This document shows positions 1 through 11,845 of a stretch of 64,000 bases of DNA, in pieces. The position numbers and the translations under genes were made by a program. The stretch is from assembly GCF_026151205.1 (NCBI RefSeq), contig NC_087082.1:17019401-17083400 (forward strand). The letters are read 5' to 3'. The number at the start of each line of letters is the position of its first letter. Positions within the stretch are counted from its first letter, which is position 1. Under the pieces are notes generated by a model. It did no database searches. It worked only from the letters and a program-made list of their open reading frames with translations, and was not told the origin of the DNA. This DNA comes from Bolinopsis microptera (lineage: Eukaryota; Ctenophora; Tentaculata; Lobata; Bolinopsidae).

Positions 1-403
1 AATAAATTTTGAGTATATATGCTATAGATTCGTTATAGCGTTTAGTAATTTGGTTTTTCGTCTAGAAAAGGTGGGTCATAAAAACGACCCTATCGTCCCT
101 AATGGGTTAATGTTATTCCTTTTTTAAGCTATATTTCAAATTTTGAACTGAAAAAATCTGGCAGTCACTTTAATATTGAGTATTGTTATGGCATGTTAAA
201 GATTATTTCTATTGTTTTGATTTGATTCTTCCTCACGATTTTTTGAATGAATAGCACCTTTTTATTGTTTATTTTTACCAATTGTTTTTATACACATTAT
301 TAAATTCGGAAATCTTTACACGCTACAGTTATCAATTATATAGTTTTTAAATCTACGAGCTTTAAATTCATAATTTATGTTTTAGCAGTTTATACGTTAT
401 ATT
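1..403. other. Upstream edge of the BTB gene array
   Basis: From about position 108 this sequence matches the intergenic block found upstream of units 3, 4, 5, 9, 10 and 11, including the phrases CAATTGTTTTTATACACA and AAATTCGGAA. Positions 1-107 do not resemble any other inter-unit spacer here, so the array may begin close to this point. No coding exon is seen. It presumably holds the promoter and 5' leader of unit 1; that is inference from its repeated use ahead of each start codon. Confidence 0.55.
379..388 (+). promoter_or_regulatory. Conserved acceptor-like TTTTAGCAG ahead of the start codon
   Basis: TTTTAGCAG ends 15 nt before the ATG of unit 1 and 10 nt before it in most other units (for example 2381-2389 in unit 2). 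It is kept in both classes of 5' flank found in the array even though the sequence further upstream is unrelated. It looks like a 3' splice site, either of a 5'-UTR intron or of a spliced-leader acceptor. Which of these applies cannot be told without transcripts. Confidence 0.5.
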
Positions 404-2047
404 ATGGCTCCAAAAATTAAAGTACCTGCCAACTTTGGTGTAGAACACATCAACTCTCCTGTACACGGAAATCTGCTTCTGAAGCTGAGAGATGGACAAG
501 AAATCAGAACTAATTCCATGATCATGTCCTACAACAGTCCTGTTATTGACAAACTGACCACCAACCTGTTTCAGGTAAAAATATTAAGAGCAGGACAATA
601 CTTTCAGTAAAATTGGTGACTGACGTACAATTATGTGCTTTCAATATCCTTACAATCAAACTTCTATTTTAGACTATGTTTAACTTAAATTCTAATAATT
701 GATATCTGGCCCATTTCAGTCGTCTATTGAGGTGGATGATTTCACAAAACCAGCAGTCGACTGTTTTGTTGAAGCGCTGTACTCTGGTGAAGTTGATAAA
801 CTAGAGAAGGACATCTTTGAAGAAGTTAACAAAATGGCACATGTATTCGATGTGTCCTGGTTGACAAAGAGATGTCTAAAGTTTTACAAAGCAGAAGTCC
901 TGAAGTTTGAGAACAACTCGTACGAAGAGATGTTATTTGCTTGTGAGATTGCTAGCAGGGCGCATTATAATCTGAAAGACAGCAGATATGTCAGCTGCTT
1001 TGTGAAGAATGTTACTTTCAGTGGTAACGGTAAATTTTTCTTCTTACAGAGATATATGGCTGGATTTTCTAAGCTGTCAAAACGTCGTATTGACATGTCC
1101 TTAGCTATTGCTGCAAATGATCTCAACATTATCGGAAATTGTTTTGTAACTTACGTTTCCTTAACCTTGGAATGTAAAGGATTGGACGAGAATTCATTGT
1201 ACATGCTTCAAATACTAGATGTCCAGAAGTTTAGCCGTACTTTTCCCTCTGAATTAAATGAGTTAACGGACTTTCTTGCTGCTATAACTGAAGATTCTGA
1301 ATGTGCTGAAATGAAAGCGGTTGTAGAGAATTTTGTTAAAGGGAGAAATACTGGAGAGTCAAGTAGCTCTAAAGAAGAGCTAGAAGTTGATGAAAATACT
1401 GAAGATGTACAAGACAGTGATGGTGAGGATTGTAAAGATATTGCTAATCAAACTGAGGAAATAGAATCAGGTATTTTTACAATGTAAACTTTCAAAATTC
1501 TTTATTCTCATACGTATTTATTCGCACGTTATTTACACGTATCAAATCAAGTGTTCCATATATAATATTTAATCTATTATTTCTAGGTTGGATACAGTGT
1601 GTTAGTAACACACACTACACCCTGTCACACTACGAACCAGTACAGATGATAACTTACACTACAGAGACAGATAACAGTATTCTTGTGGATTATACTCTAT
1701 CTGGAGAAGGTGGGAGTAGTGAGAAACATATTTGGATTTATAGAGATGTTAAAACCTATCAGTGGAGTTATGTTATTGAGGGATGTACTCCACACAGTGT
1801 CAATAAACAGTTTCTAAATAATGTACCAGCTGTTAAACTCAAACACTGGATAATAATCAAAACTTCTACACACCTAAAGGTAGTGTGTAACAGAGTGACA
1901 GTTCTCAATTTCAACTTTGCTACTGACTACACACCAGGTTATGAGAATAATCACCAGGTTTGGTTGAAAAAATGCAAAAAAATAAGACTTATTAAATATA
2001 GTGTTAGTGATTTACTTATTTGGAGACAATGTGTTAGTCTTGCATGA
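404..2047 (+). CDS. BTB-like / variable beta-domain protein, unit 1
   Basis: Exons 404-574, 720-1470 and 1587-2047 join in phase to 460 aa. The BTB-like part covers about residues 20-120, the acidic linker about 270-307, and the beta-rich domain from about 308. The first hypervariable strand reads N-S-I-L-V-D-Y (codons 1673-1690). The loop after GCTP carries HS. The C-terminus is the long form ending LIWRQCVSLA, shared with units 7, 12 and 13. Intron 1 is of the type-A class (starting GTAAAAATATTAAGAG) and exon 2 starts SSIEVDDF. The 3' flank (2048-2399) belongs to the other class, the same one that precedes units 8, 13 and 14. Function is unknown; an intracellular substrate or ligand receptor is inferred from BTB architecture. 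Confidence 0.78.
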
Positions 2048-2399
2048 ATTGTGATACAGTTCTGAACAATCATCACTGGAAATATTTTAATTAATTAATT
2101 CTCGTTTCAAGTAAACTGACCAGAGAGTTAACTTTTTTGTATTAGATTTATGTAAGTAAACTGTTTTAAATAAATTAACATTCTTTCAATGATATTGTGA
2201 GTTTTCTTTTCAAATAATCAAAATACTATGCTCATTCATGAACACTGAACTACACCTAATTAATAAAACAGTCTTGTTCTAAAATTATTAACAAAGTTGG
2301 TATTTAGCTGTTACTAACATTAAAACTTGATAAACTAAAATCAAAATAGCTAAAAATTTTGCTCATTATCACAATTTTCGTTTTAGCAGTTGCTACGTT

Positions 2400-4122
2400 A
2401 TGGCTCCAAAAATTAAAGTACCTGCTAACTTTGGTGTTGAACACATCAACTCTCCTGTACACAGAAATCTGCTTCTTAAGCTGAGAGATGGACAAGAGAT
2501 CAGAACTAATTCCATGATCATGTCCTATAACAGTCCTGTTATTGACAAGCTCACCACCAACCTGTTTCAGGTAAAAGATTTGATACTGTTCATATATAGT
2601 GAAATTCGCTACTTTTCAATGCTTACAAGATTATTTAGTAAGTTTGACAATTCGATTTTAAATTATGTCCGGTTTTTATGTAAAATAAATTAATATCCTG
2701 TCCAATTTCAGTCTACGCTAGAAATGGATGATTTCACAAAGCCAGCATTCGACTGTTTTGTTGAAGCGCTGTACTCAGGTGAAGTTGATAAACTAGAAAA
2801 AGACTTCTTTGAAGAAGTAAACAAAATGGCACATGTATTCGATGTGTCCTGGTTGACTAAGAGATGTCTAAAGTTTTATAAAGCAGAAGTACTGGAGTTT
2901 GATAACAACTCGTACGAAGAGATGTTATTTGCTTGTGAGATTGCTAGCAGGGCGCATTACAATCTGAAAGACAGCAGATATGTCAGTTGCTTTGTGAAGA
3001 ATGTTACTTTCGGTGGAAATGGAAGATTTGTCTTCCTACACAGATATATGGCTGGATTTGCTGAGATTTCCAAACGTCGGATTGACATGTCCTTAGCTAT
3101 TGCTGCTAATGATTTGAACATCATCGGCAACTGTCTCACATCCTATATTTCATTAACCTTAAAATGTAAAGGATTGGATGAGAATTCTCTGTACATGCTT
3201 CAAAAACTAGATCTCCAGAAGTTTAGCCGAACTTTCCGTTCGGAATTAAATGATTTAGTTGAACTCTGGCCGCTGCGCTGTAACTGAACATTCTGAATGT
3301 GCTGAAATGAAAGCGGTTGTAAAGAATTTTATTAAAGGGAGAAATACTGAAGAGTCTAGTAGCTCTAAAGAAGAGCTAGAAGTTGATGAAAATACTGAAG
3401 ATGTACAAGACAGTGATGGTGAGGATTGTAAAGATATTGCTAATCAAACTGAGGAAATAGAATCAGGTAAATGATTATTATGTAATTGGTTAATTAAGGT
3501 ATTTTACAATTTAAACTTTCACAATTCTTTAGTCTTAAACAAACGTAATAACTACTTGTACTAGTAACTAATAGTTACTCAGTCGGCACTAAAAACTAGT
3601 ATTGACACGTTCTTAACAGGTATCAATCAAGTGTTCCCACTTCCATGTATAATATTTAATATATTTCTAGGTTGGATACAGTGTGTTATTAACACAAACT
3701 ACACCCTGTCACACTACGAACCAGTACAGGTGATAACTAACACTACAGAGTCAGATAACTATATTGTTGTGTGTTATACTCTATCTGGAGAAGGTGGGAG
3801 TAGTGAGGATAAAATTCTGATTTATAGAGATGCTAACTCCAATCAGTGGAGTTATTGTATCAGGGGTTGTACTCTATACAATGTCAATACACAGTTTCTA
3901 AATAATGTACCAGCTGATAAATTTAAACACTGGATAATAACCAAAACTTCTACACACCTAATAAAGGTAGTGTGTAACAGACTGAAAGTTCTAAATTTCA
4001 ACTTTGCTACTGATTACACACCAGGTTCTGAGAAAAGTCACCAGGTTTGGTTGAAAAGCTGCACAAAAATACGACTTTTAAATTTTGATGATGACTTAAT
4101 TATTTTAAATGCAGGCAGTTAG
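2400..4122 (+). pseudogene. BTB-like / variable beta-domain gene, unit 2, frameshifted
   Basis: Exons by homology are 2400-2570, 2712-3466 and 3671-4122. Exon 1 and the exon 2 start (STLEMDDF, type-B flank) are open. Exon 2 is 755 nt instead of 751: near 3258-3285 one base is lost and a five-base CGCTG duplication is gained relative to unit 14. The frame therefore ends at about 3287, before the linker, although the linker sequence itself is intact downstream. Exon 3 is open and carries an extra codon (HLIKVV instead of HLKVV) and a distinct first strand, N-Y-I-V-V-C-Y. A truncated BTB protein could still be made. The otherwise good sequence suggests recent breakage or an assembly error. Confidence 0.7.
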
Positions 4123-4643
4123 TTTATGTAAATTAGGCAGATATTACCAGTGACCTCTAAATTATAATTAGTGGAAATTCTTTCCGGATTATTAAAGTGT
4201 TATCTTATTTACCAATTGAGCAGTGTATACACACTTGTAATATACACATAATTCAGTGTTGAACTCATTTATCAACTGAGATCAGTTTTATGTGATTTAT
4301 CTCAATGTGCTTTTTGTTTTTAACGACGAAATTAATAAATGTTATTCCTTTTTTAAGCAATATTTCAAATTTTCAACTGAAAAAAGCTGGCAGTCACTTT
4401 GATTTTGAGTATTGTTATAGCATGTTAAAGATTATTTCTATTGTTTTGATTTGATTCTTCCTCCCGACATTTTGAATGAATATCACCTTTTACTAGTTTG
4501 ATTGTTACCAATTGTTTTTATACACAGTATTAAATTCGGAATGTTCTACAAGCTTACAAGTTACAGTTATCAATTATAGACTTTATAGACTTTAATTCCA
4601 CTTGCTTTAAATTCGCAATTTACATTTTAGCAGTCACTACGTT

Positions 4644-6419
4644 ATGGCTCCGAAAATTAAAGTACCTGCTAACTTTTGTGTAGAACACATCAACTCTCCT
4701 GTACACGGAAATCTGCTTCTTAAGCTGAGAGATGGACAAGAGATCAGAACTAATTCCATGATCATGTCCTATAACAGTCCTGTTATTGACAAGCTCACCA
4801 CCAACCTGTTTCAGGTAAAAATATTAAGAGCAGGACGGTACTTTTAGTAAATAAGTGACTGTACAATGATACTTTTAGTAACATTAGTGACTGACGAGTG
4901 ACGACTGAACAATTATGTGCTTTCAATATCCTTACAATCAAACTTCTATTTTAGGCGATGTTTTACTTATAGTTAAATTTATTAAGTAATATCTGGCCTG
5001 TTTCAGTCGTCTATTGAGGTGGATGATTTCACAAAACCAGCAGTCGACTGTTTTGTTGAAGCGCTGTACTGTGGTGAAGTCGATAAACTGGAAAAAGACA
5101 ATTTTGAAGAAGTAAACAAAATGGCACATGTATTCGATGTGTCCTGGTTGACTAAGAGGTGCCTGAAGTTTTACAAAGCAGAAGTACTTAAGTTTGAGAA
5201 CAACTCGTACGAAGAAATGTTATTTGCTTGTGAGATTGCTAGCAGGGCGCATTACAATCTGAAAAACAGCAGATATGTCAGCTGCTTTGTGAAGAATGTT
5301 GCTTTCAGTGGAAATGGAAAATTTGTCTTCTTACACAGATATATGGCTGGATTTTCTAAGCTACCCAAACGTCGGATTGACATGTCCCTCGCTATTGCTG
5401 CGAATGATCTGAACATTATCGGCAACTGTCTCATATCCTATATTTCATTAACCTTGGAATGTAAAGGATTAGATGAGAATTCCCTGTACATGCTTCAAAA
5501 ACTAGATCTCCAGAAGTTTAGCCGTACTTTCCCTTCGGAATTAAATGATTTAGGCGAAGTTCTGGCCGCTGTAATTGAAGATTCTAAATGTGATGAAATG
5601 AAAGCGGTTGTAGAGAAGTTTGTTAAAGGGAGAAATACAGAAGAGTCAAGTAGCTCTAAAGAAGAACTAGAAGTTGATGAAAATACTGAAGATGTACAAG
5701 ACAGTGATGGTGAGGATTGTAAAGATATTGCTAATCAAACTGAGGAAATAGAATCAGGTAAATGATGTAATATGTTATAGGTGAAGAAAGGTATTTGTAC
5801 AATTTAAACTTTCACACTTCTTTATTCTAATACAGACTTAATAACTACTAGTATAGTAGTGACTAATAATTACGTAGTAACTACTGTAGTAGCAACTAAC
5901 TACTAGTATTGACACGTTATTTACTCGTATCAATCAAGTGTTCCATGTATAATATTTAACCTATTTCTAGGTTGGATACAGTGTGTTAGTGAAACACACT
6001 ACACCCTGTCACACTACGAACCAGTACAGATGATAACTAACACTACACAGTCAGAGAACAATATTCATGTGTATCATACTCTATCTGAAGAAGGTAGGAG
6101 TAAGGAGAAAGGAATTTTGATTTATAGAGATGCTAAAACCAATCAGTGGAGTTATTGTATTGAAGGATGTACTCCACTGGGTGTCAATAGACAGTTTCTA
6201 AACAATGTACCTGCTGCTAAATTCAAACACTGGATAATAACCAAAACTTCTACACACCTAAAGGTAGTGTGTAACAGAGTGACAGTTCTCAATTTCAACT
6301 TTGCTACTGACTACACACCAGGTTCTGAGAAAAGTCACCAGGTTTGGTTGAGGAGGTGCACAAAAATACGACTTTTAAATTTTTATGATGACTTAATTAT
6401 TTTAAATGCAGGCAGTTAG
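4644..6419 (+). CDS. BTB-like / variable beta-domain protein, unit 3
   Basis: Exons 4644-4814, 5007-5757 and 5971-6419 give 456 aa. Exon 1 has Cys for Gly at residue 12 (NFCVEH), otherwise as in the other units. The exon 3 first strand is N-N-I-H-V-Y-H, followed by an unusual EEGRSKEKG in place of GEGGSSEKH. The loop after GCTP is LG and the tail is LLNFYDDLIILNAGS. Exon 2 and intron 2 are nearly the same as in unit 13 although the 5' halves of the two genes differ, evidence of block exchange. Both flanks are type A; the 3' flank contains the repeated stretch beginning GTAAATTAGGCAGATATTACC. Confidence 0.78.
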
Positions 6420-6936
6420 TTTATGTAAATTAGGCAGATATTACCAGTGACCTCTAAATTATAATTAGTGGAAATTCTTTCCGGATTATTAAAGTGTTAT
6501 CTTATTTACCAATTGAGCAGTGTATACACACTTGTAATATACACATAATTCAGCTGTGAACTAATTTATCAGCTGAGATCAGTTTTATGTGATTTATCTC
6601 AATGTGCTTTTTGTTTTTAACGACGAAATTAATAAATGTTATTCCTTTTTTAAGCAATATTTCAAATTTTCAACTGAAAAAAGCTGGCAGTCACTTTGAT
6701 TTTGAGTATTGTTATAGCATGTTAAAGATTATTTCTATTGTTTTGATTTGATTCTTCCTCCCGACATTTTGAATGAATAGCACCTTTTACTAGTTTGATT
6801 GTTACCAATTGTTTTTATACACAGTATAAAATTGGGAATGTTCTACAAGCTACAGTTATCAATTATAGACTTTATAGACTTTAATTCCACTTGTTTGCTT
6901 TAAATTCGCAATTTACATTTTAGCAGTCACTACGTT

Positions 6937-8684
6937 ATGGCTCCGAAAATTAAAGTACCTGCTAACTTTGGTGTAGAACACATCAACTCTCCTGTACACG
7001 GAAATCTGCTTCTTAAGCTGAGAGATGGACAAGAGATCAGAACTAATTCCATGATCATGTCCTATAACAGTCCTGTTATTGACAAGCTCACCACCAACCT
7101 GTTTCAGGTAAAAATATTAAGAGCAGGACGGTACTTTTAGTAAATAAGTGACTGTACAATGATACTTTTAGTAACATTAGTGACTGACGAGTGACGACTG
7201 AACAATTATGTGCTTTCAATATCCTTACAATCAAACTTCTAAATTAGGCGATGTTTTACTTATAGTTAAATTTATTAAATAATATCTGGCCTGTTTCAGT
7301 CGTCTATTGAGGTGGATGATTTCACAAAACCAGCAGTGGACTGTTTTGTTGAAGCGCTGTACTCTGGTGAAGTCGATAAACTGGAGAAAGACAACTTTGA
7401 AGATGTTAACAAAATGGCACATGTATTCGATGTGTCCTGGTTGACTAAGAGGTGCTTGAGGTTTTACAAAGCTGAATTACTGAAGTTTGATAACAATTCG
7501 TACGAAGAAATGTTATTTGCTTGTGAGATTGCTAGCAGGGCGCATTATAATCTGAAAGACAGCAGATATGTCAGCTGCTTTGTGAAGAATGTTACTTTCG
7601 GTGAAATTGGAAAATTCGTCTTCTTACAAAGATACATGGCTGGTTTTTCTAAGCTATCAAAACGTCGTATTGACATGTCCCTCGCTATTGCTGCTAATAA
7701 CTTGAACATTATCGGCAATTGTCTTATTACATATATTTCTTTGGCCCTAACATGTAATGAATTAGATGAGAATACCCTGTATATGCTACAAAAACTAGAT
7801 ATCCAGAAGTTCAGTCGCACATTTCCGTCTCAATTAAATGAATTGATCAATTTCCTTGCTGCTATCACCGAAGATTCTAAATGTGCTGAAGTGAAAGCTT
7901 GTCTAGAGACTTTTGTTAAAGGGAGGAATATTGAAGATCCAAGTAGCTCTAAAGAAGAGCAAGAAGTTGATGAAAATACTGAAGATGTACAAGACAGTGA
8001 TGGTGAGGATTGTAAAGATATTGCTAATCAAACTGAGGAAATAGAATCAGGTAACTGACATAATATGTAATAGGTTAATTAAGGTATTTTTACAATTTGA
8101 ATTTTCACAATTCTTTATTCTTAAACAAACGTAATAACTACTACTAGTAACTAATAGTTACGTAGTAACTACTAGTATTGACACGTTATTAACAGGTATC
8201 AATTAAGTGTTCCATGTATAATATTTAACTATTTCTAGGTTGGATACAGTGTGTTAAGAACACATACTACATCCTGTCACACTACGAACCAGTACAGATG
8301 ATAACTAACACTACAGAGTCAGTGAACAATATGCGTGTGTTTTATACTCTATCTGGAGAAGGTGGGAGTAGTGAGAAACATATTCGGATTTATAGAGATG
8401 TTAAAACCGATCAGTGGAGTTATCTTATTGAGGGATGTACTCCATACAATTACAATACACAGTTTCTAAACAATGTACCAGCTGATAAACTCAAACACTG
8501 GATAATAACCAAAACTTCTACACACCTAAAGGTAGTGTGTAACAGAGTGACAGTTCTCGATTTCAACTTTGCTACTGACTACAAACCAGGTTATGAGAAT
8601 AGTCATCAGATTTGGCTGAAAAGGTGCACAAAAATAAAACTTAAATGTTTTGGTGACACACTTGTTTTAAATACAGGCGGTTAG
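6937..8684 (+). CDS. BTB-like / variable beta-domain protein, unit 4
   Basis: Exons 6937-7107, 7300-8050 and 8239-8684 give 455 aa, the shortest open model. Its 5' flank and intron 1 are almost identical to those of unit 3, but exon 2 is more divergent than most copies, with TFGEIGKFVFLQRY, LALTCNELDENTLY and INFLAAITEDSK. The exon 3 first strand is N-N-M-R-V-F-Y, the only copy with Met at the usually fixed Ile. The loop is YNYNT and the tail is KCFGDTLVLNTGG. Exon 2 ends with a GTAACTGA donor instead of GTAAATGA. No disabling change is visible. Confidence 0.77.
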
Positions 8685-9206
8685 TTTATTATATAATATA
8701 TATGTAAATTAGGCAAATATTACCAGTGACCTCCAAACTATAATTAGTGGAAATTCTTTCCGAATTATTAAAGTGTTATCTTATTTACCAACTGAACAAT
8801 GTATACACAGTGTACTTGTAATATACACATAATTCAGTTTCGAACTCATTAATCAACTGAGATCAGTTTTATGTGATTTATCTCAATGTGCTTTTTTTTT
8901 AAACGACGAGATTAATTAATGCTATTCTTTTTTTAAGCAATATTTCAAATTTTGAACTGAAAAAAGCTGGCAGTCACTTTGATATTGAGTATTGTTATGG
9001 CATGTTAAAGATTATTTCTATTGTTTTGATTTGTTTCTTCCTCACGACTTTTTGAATGAATAGCACTTTTTTCTCGTTTGATTGTAACCAATTGTTTTTA
9101 TACACAGTATTGAATTCGGAATGTTCTACACGTTACATTTATCAATTATAGTATTTAATTCTACGGGCTCTAAATTCACAATTTATGTTTTAGCAGTTGC
9201 TACGTT

Positions 9207-11845
9207 ATGGCTCGAAAAATTAAAGTACCTGCCAACTTTGGTGTAGAACACATCAACTCTCCTGTACACGGAAATCTGCTTCTTAAGCTGAAAGATGGAC
9301 AAGAGATCAGAACTAATTCCATGATCATGTCCTATAACAGTCCTGTTATTGACAAGCTGACCACCAACCTGTTTCAGGTAAAAATATTATTAACAAATAT
9401 TATTATTAACAAATATTATTAACAAAAACATTATTAACAAATATTATATTAAGAGCAGGATAATATTTTGAGTAAAATTGGCGATTGTACAATTATGTGC
9501 TTTAAATATCCTTACGATTAAACTTCTCTTTTAGGCGATGTTTAACTTAAATAGTTAAATTCTGATAATTAATATCTGGCCCATTTCAGTCGTCTATTGA
9601 GGTGGATGATTTCGGAAATCCAGCAGTCGACTGTTTTGTTGAAGCTCTGTACTCTGGTGAAGTTGATAAACTGGAAAAAGACATCTTTGAAGAAGTAAAC
9701 AAAATGGCACATGTATTCGATGTGTCCTGGTTGACTAAGAGATGCCTGAAGTTTTATAAAGCAGAAGTACTGAAGTTTGAGAACAACTCGTATGAAGAAA
9801 TGTTATTTGCTTGTGAGATTGCTAGCAGGGCACATTATAATTTGAAAGACAGCAGATATGTCAGCTGCTTTGTGAAGAATGTTACTTTCAGTGGTAATAG
9901 CAAATTTATCTTCTTACAGAGATACATGGCTGGATTTGCTGAGATTTCAAAACGTCGGATTGACATGTCCCTAGCTATTGCTGCGAATGATTTCAACATC
10001 ATCAGCAATTGTCTTATAACTTATATCTCCTTTAACCTGAAATGTAAAGGATTGGACGAGAATTCTTTGTACATGCTTCAAAAGCTGGATATCCAGAAGT
10101 TTAGCCGTATATTTACCTCTGAATTAAATGAGTTAACAGACTTCCTTGCCGCTGTATCTGAAGATTCTGAATGTGCTGAAATGAAAGCGGTTGTAGAGAA
10201 GTTTGTTAAAGGGAGAAATACTGAAGAGTCAAGTAGCTCTAAAGAAGAGCTAGAAGTTGATGAAAATACTGAAGATGTACAAGACAGTGATGGTGAGGAT
10301 TGTAAAGATGTTGCTAATCAAACTGAGGAAATAGAATCAGGTAAATGATATAATATATACCCACAGTCAGAAACCTTAGCAGACTAGCAGATAATCTGCA
10401 AGGAAATTTTCGATTTTGGAGAAGGAGGAAATTTTTGGTGCCAAAGAAGAAATTTATAAAGTCTACGATCTGAATTTATTACCATGAATTTTCTGGGATA
10501 AAGAGGAGATTTTCTAAAAACAATCCAAAATTTTTGACAAATGAAAGAGGAAAAAACTAACAATTCTTTGAATCGTTCTTGAAACTGTATTTGAAAATGA
10601 TCTCTATTGCCAAATTGCTTCTAGGCCTTCTGTGTGGGCAAAATCATCAAGAATTTTTGCCTCGGCAAACATATCTTCAATTCCTGTCTGTGCGAAAGTT
10701 TAAGTTGTATGCACTCTATATTTCTCAGGATATGGTTGCCTCCACTCTGCAAGGCACATATAATAATAATTTGTGATAACTACGACAGATGGTGCAAGCT
10801 GGCCATGTTTTACTTGTGGGTTGTAGGAGAAAGCCGTTTTGTAATACACTATTTTGAAGGACTTCAGATATTTTGTTATTGTAGATTTTAATGTGGCCAA
10901 GCACAAAATTTTTCTTGGGCCTAGCTCCAAATGCTTAAGACTGTCTTACTTCACTCGCCGACATTGCAAAAGTGGAAAATTCGCGAGCAAAGCGAGCGGC
11001 CACAGAAAACAGAAAATTTGTATCTGCGAGGAAATTTTTAACTTTCTGGATGTGGGAATATATATGTAATAGGGTAATGAAGGTATTTTTACAATTTAAA
11101 CTTTCACAATTCTTTATTCTTAAACAAACATAACAATAACTACTAGTAACTAATAGTTACGCAGTAACTACTAATATTGACACGTTATTAACAGGTATCA
11201 ATCAAGTGTTCCATGTATAATATTTAATATATTTCTAGGTTGGATACAGTGTGATAGTTACACTGGGAGGCCGACAAAGGGGGGCCCTCCATTATTAGGG
11301 TTCAGATCATATGACGTATAATTAGTGATGTGACGTATAATTAGTGATGTGATCCATCAGTAGAATTTAATTGACCCAGAAACTAATTTTTACCAGGTTG
11401 GATACAGTGTGATCGTTACACTTACTACACCCTGTCACACTACGAACCAGTACAGATGATAACTAACACTACAGAGTCAGATAACTATATTGATGTGTTT
11501 TATACTCTATCTGGAGAATGTGGGAGTAGTGAGAAACAATTTCTGATTTATAGAGATGATAATACCAATCAGTGGAGTTATTGTATTAAGGGATGTACAC
11601 CATGGGAAGTCAATAAACAGTTTCTAAACAATGTACCAGCTGATAAACTCAAACACTGGATAATAACCAAAACTTCTACACACCTAAAGGTAGTGTGTAA
11701 CAGAGTGACAGTTCTCAATTTCAACTTTGCTACTGACTACACACCAGGTTCTGAGAATAGTCACCAGGTTTGGTTGGAAAGCTGCACGAAAATAAGACTT
11801 AAAGTATGGAGTGGTGACATACTTGTTTTAAATACGGTCGGTTAG
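9207..11845 (+). CDS. BTB-like / variable beta-domain protein, unit 5
   Basis: Exons 9207-9377, 9590-10340 and 11397-11845 give 456 aa. Residue 3 is Arg (MARKIK). Intron 1 contains an expanded ATTATTAACAAAT-like microsatellite (about 9385-9450). Intron 2 carries an insertion of about 0.7 kb (10,358-11,066). The exon 3 acceptor region is duplicated: a first TTCTAG|GTTGGATACAG lies at 11,239 and a second acceptor, TTTTTACCAG|GTTGGATACAG, at 11,397. Only the second keeps the full domain open; the first reaches a stop after about 28 codons. First strand N-Y-I-D-V-F-Y, loop WE, tail KVWSGDILVLNTVG. Confidence 0.72.
9385..9450. repeat. ATTATTAACAAAT microsatellite in unit 5 intron 1
   Basis: Imperfect tandem copies built from ATTATTAACAAAT occupy the first part of the intron, just inside the donor. 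No other unit has this expansion, so it arose after the copies separated. Confidence 0.6.
10358..11066. mobile_element. Insertion of about 0.7 kb in unit 5 intron 2, class unknown
   Basis: Compared with unit 14, intron 2 is interrupted between the shared sequences GATATAATAT and GTAATAGG. The insert begins near TACCCACAGTCAG and ends near CTGGATGTGGGAATA, giving a weak CCCACA / TGTGGG inverted terminus. The target duplication is obscured by the TATA-rich flank. No convincing protein is encoded, so it is probably a non-autonomous DNA element. Boundaries are uncertain by a few bases. Confidence 0.5.
11266..11396. mobile_element. Short insertion with duplicated exon 3 acceptor in unit 5
   Basis: About 130 bp sit between two copies of GTTGGATACAGTGTGAT(A/C)G. 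The segment starts GGGAGGCCGACAAAGG, contains a G-rich imperfect palindrome, and has an 18-bp direct repeat (GTATAATTAGTGATGTGA). Either a small element inserted with a target duplication of about 27 bp, or a local duplication picked up filler DNA. The 3' end supplies a new polypyrimidine-AG acceptor, so splicing may still skip it. Confidence 0.5.

Noticed and set aside
7545-7820. Antisense frames recurring in exon 2 of many BTB units
   Set aside because: They recur at the same place because the sense exon is conserved; they are shadows with no independent start or motif.
10579-11069. Short overlapping frames in the unit 5 intron 2 insertion
   Set aside because: Overlap in several frames without motifs; best explained as non-coding element sequence.
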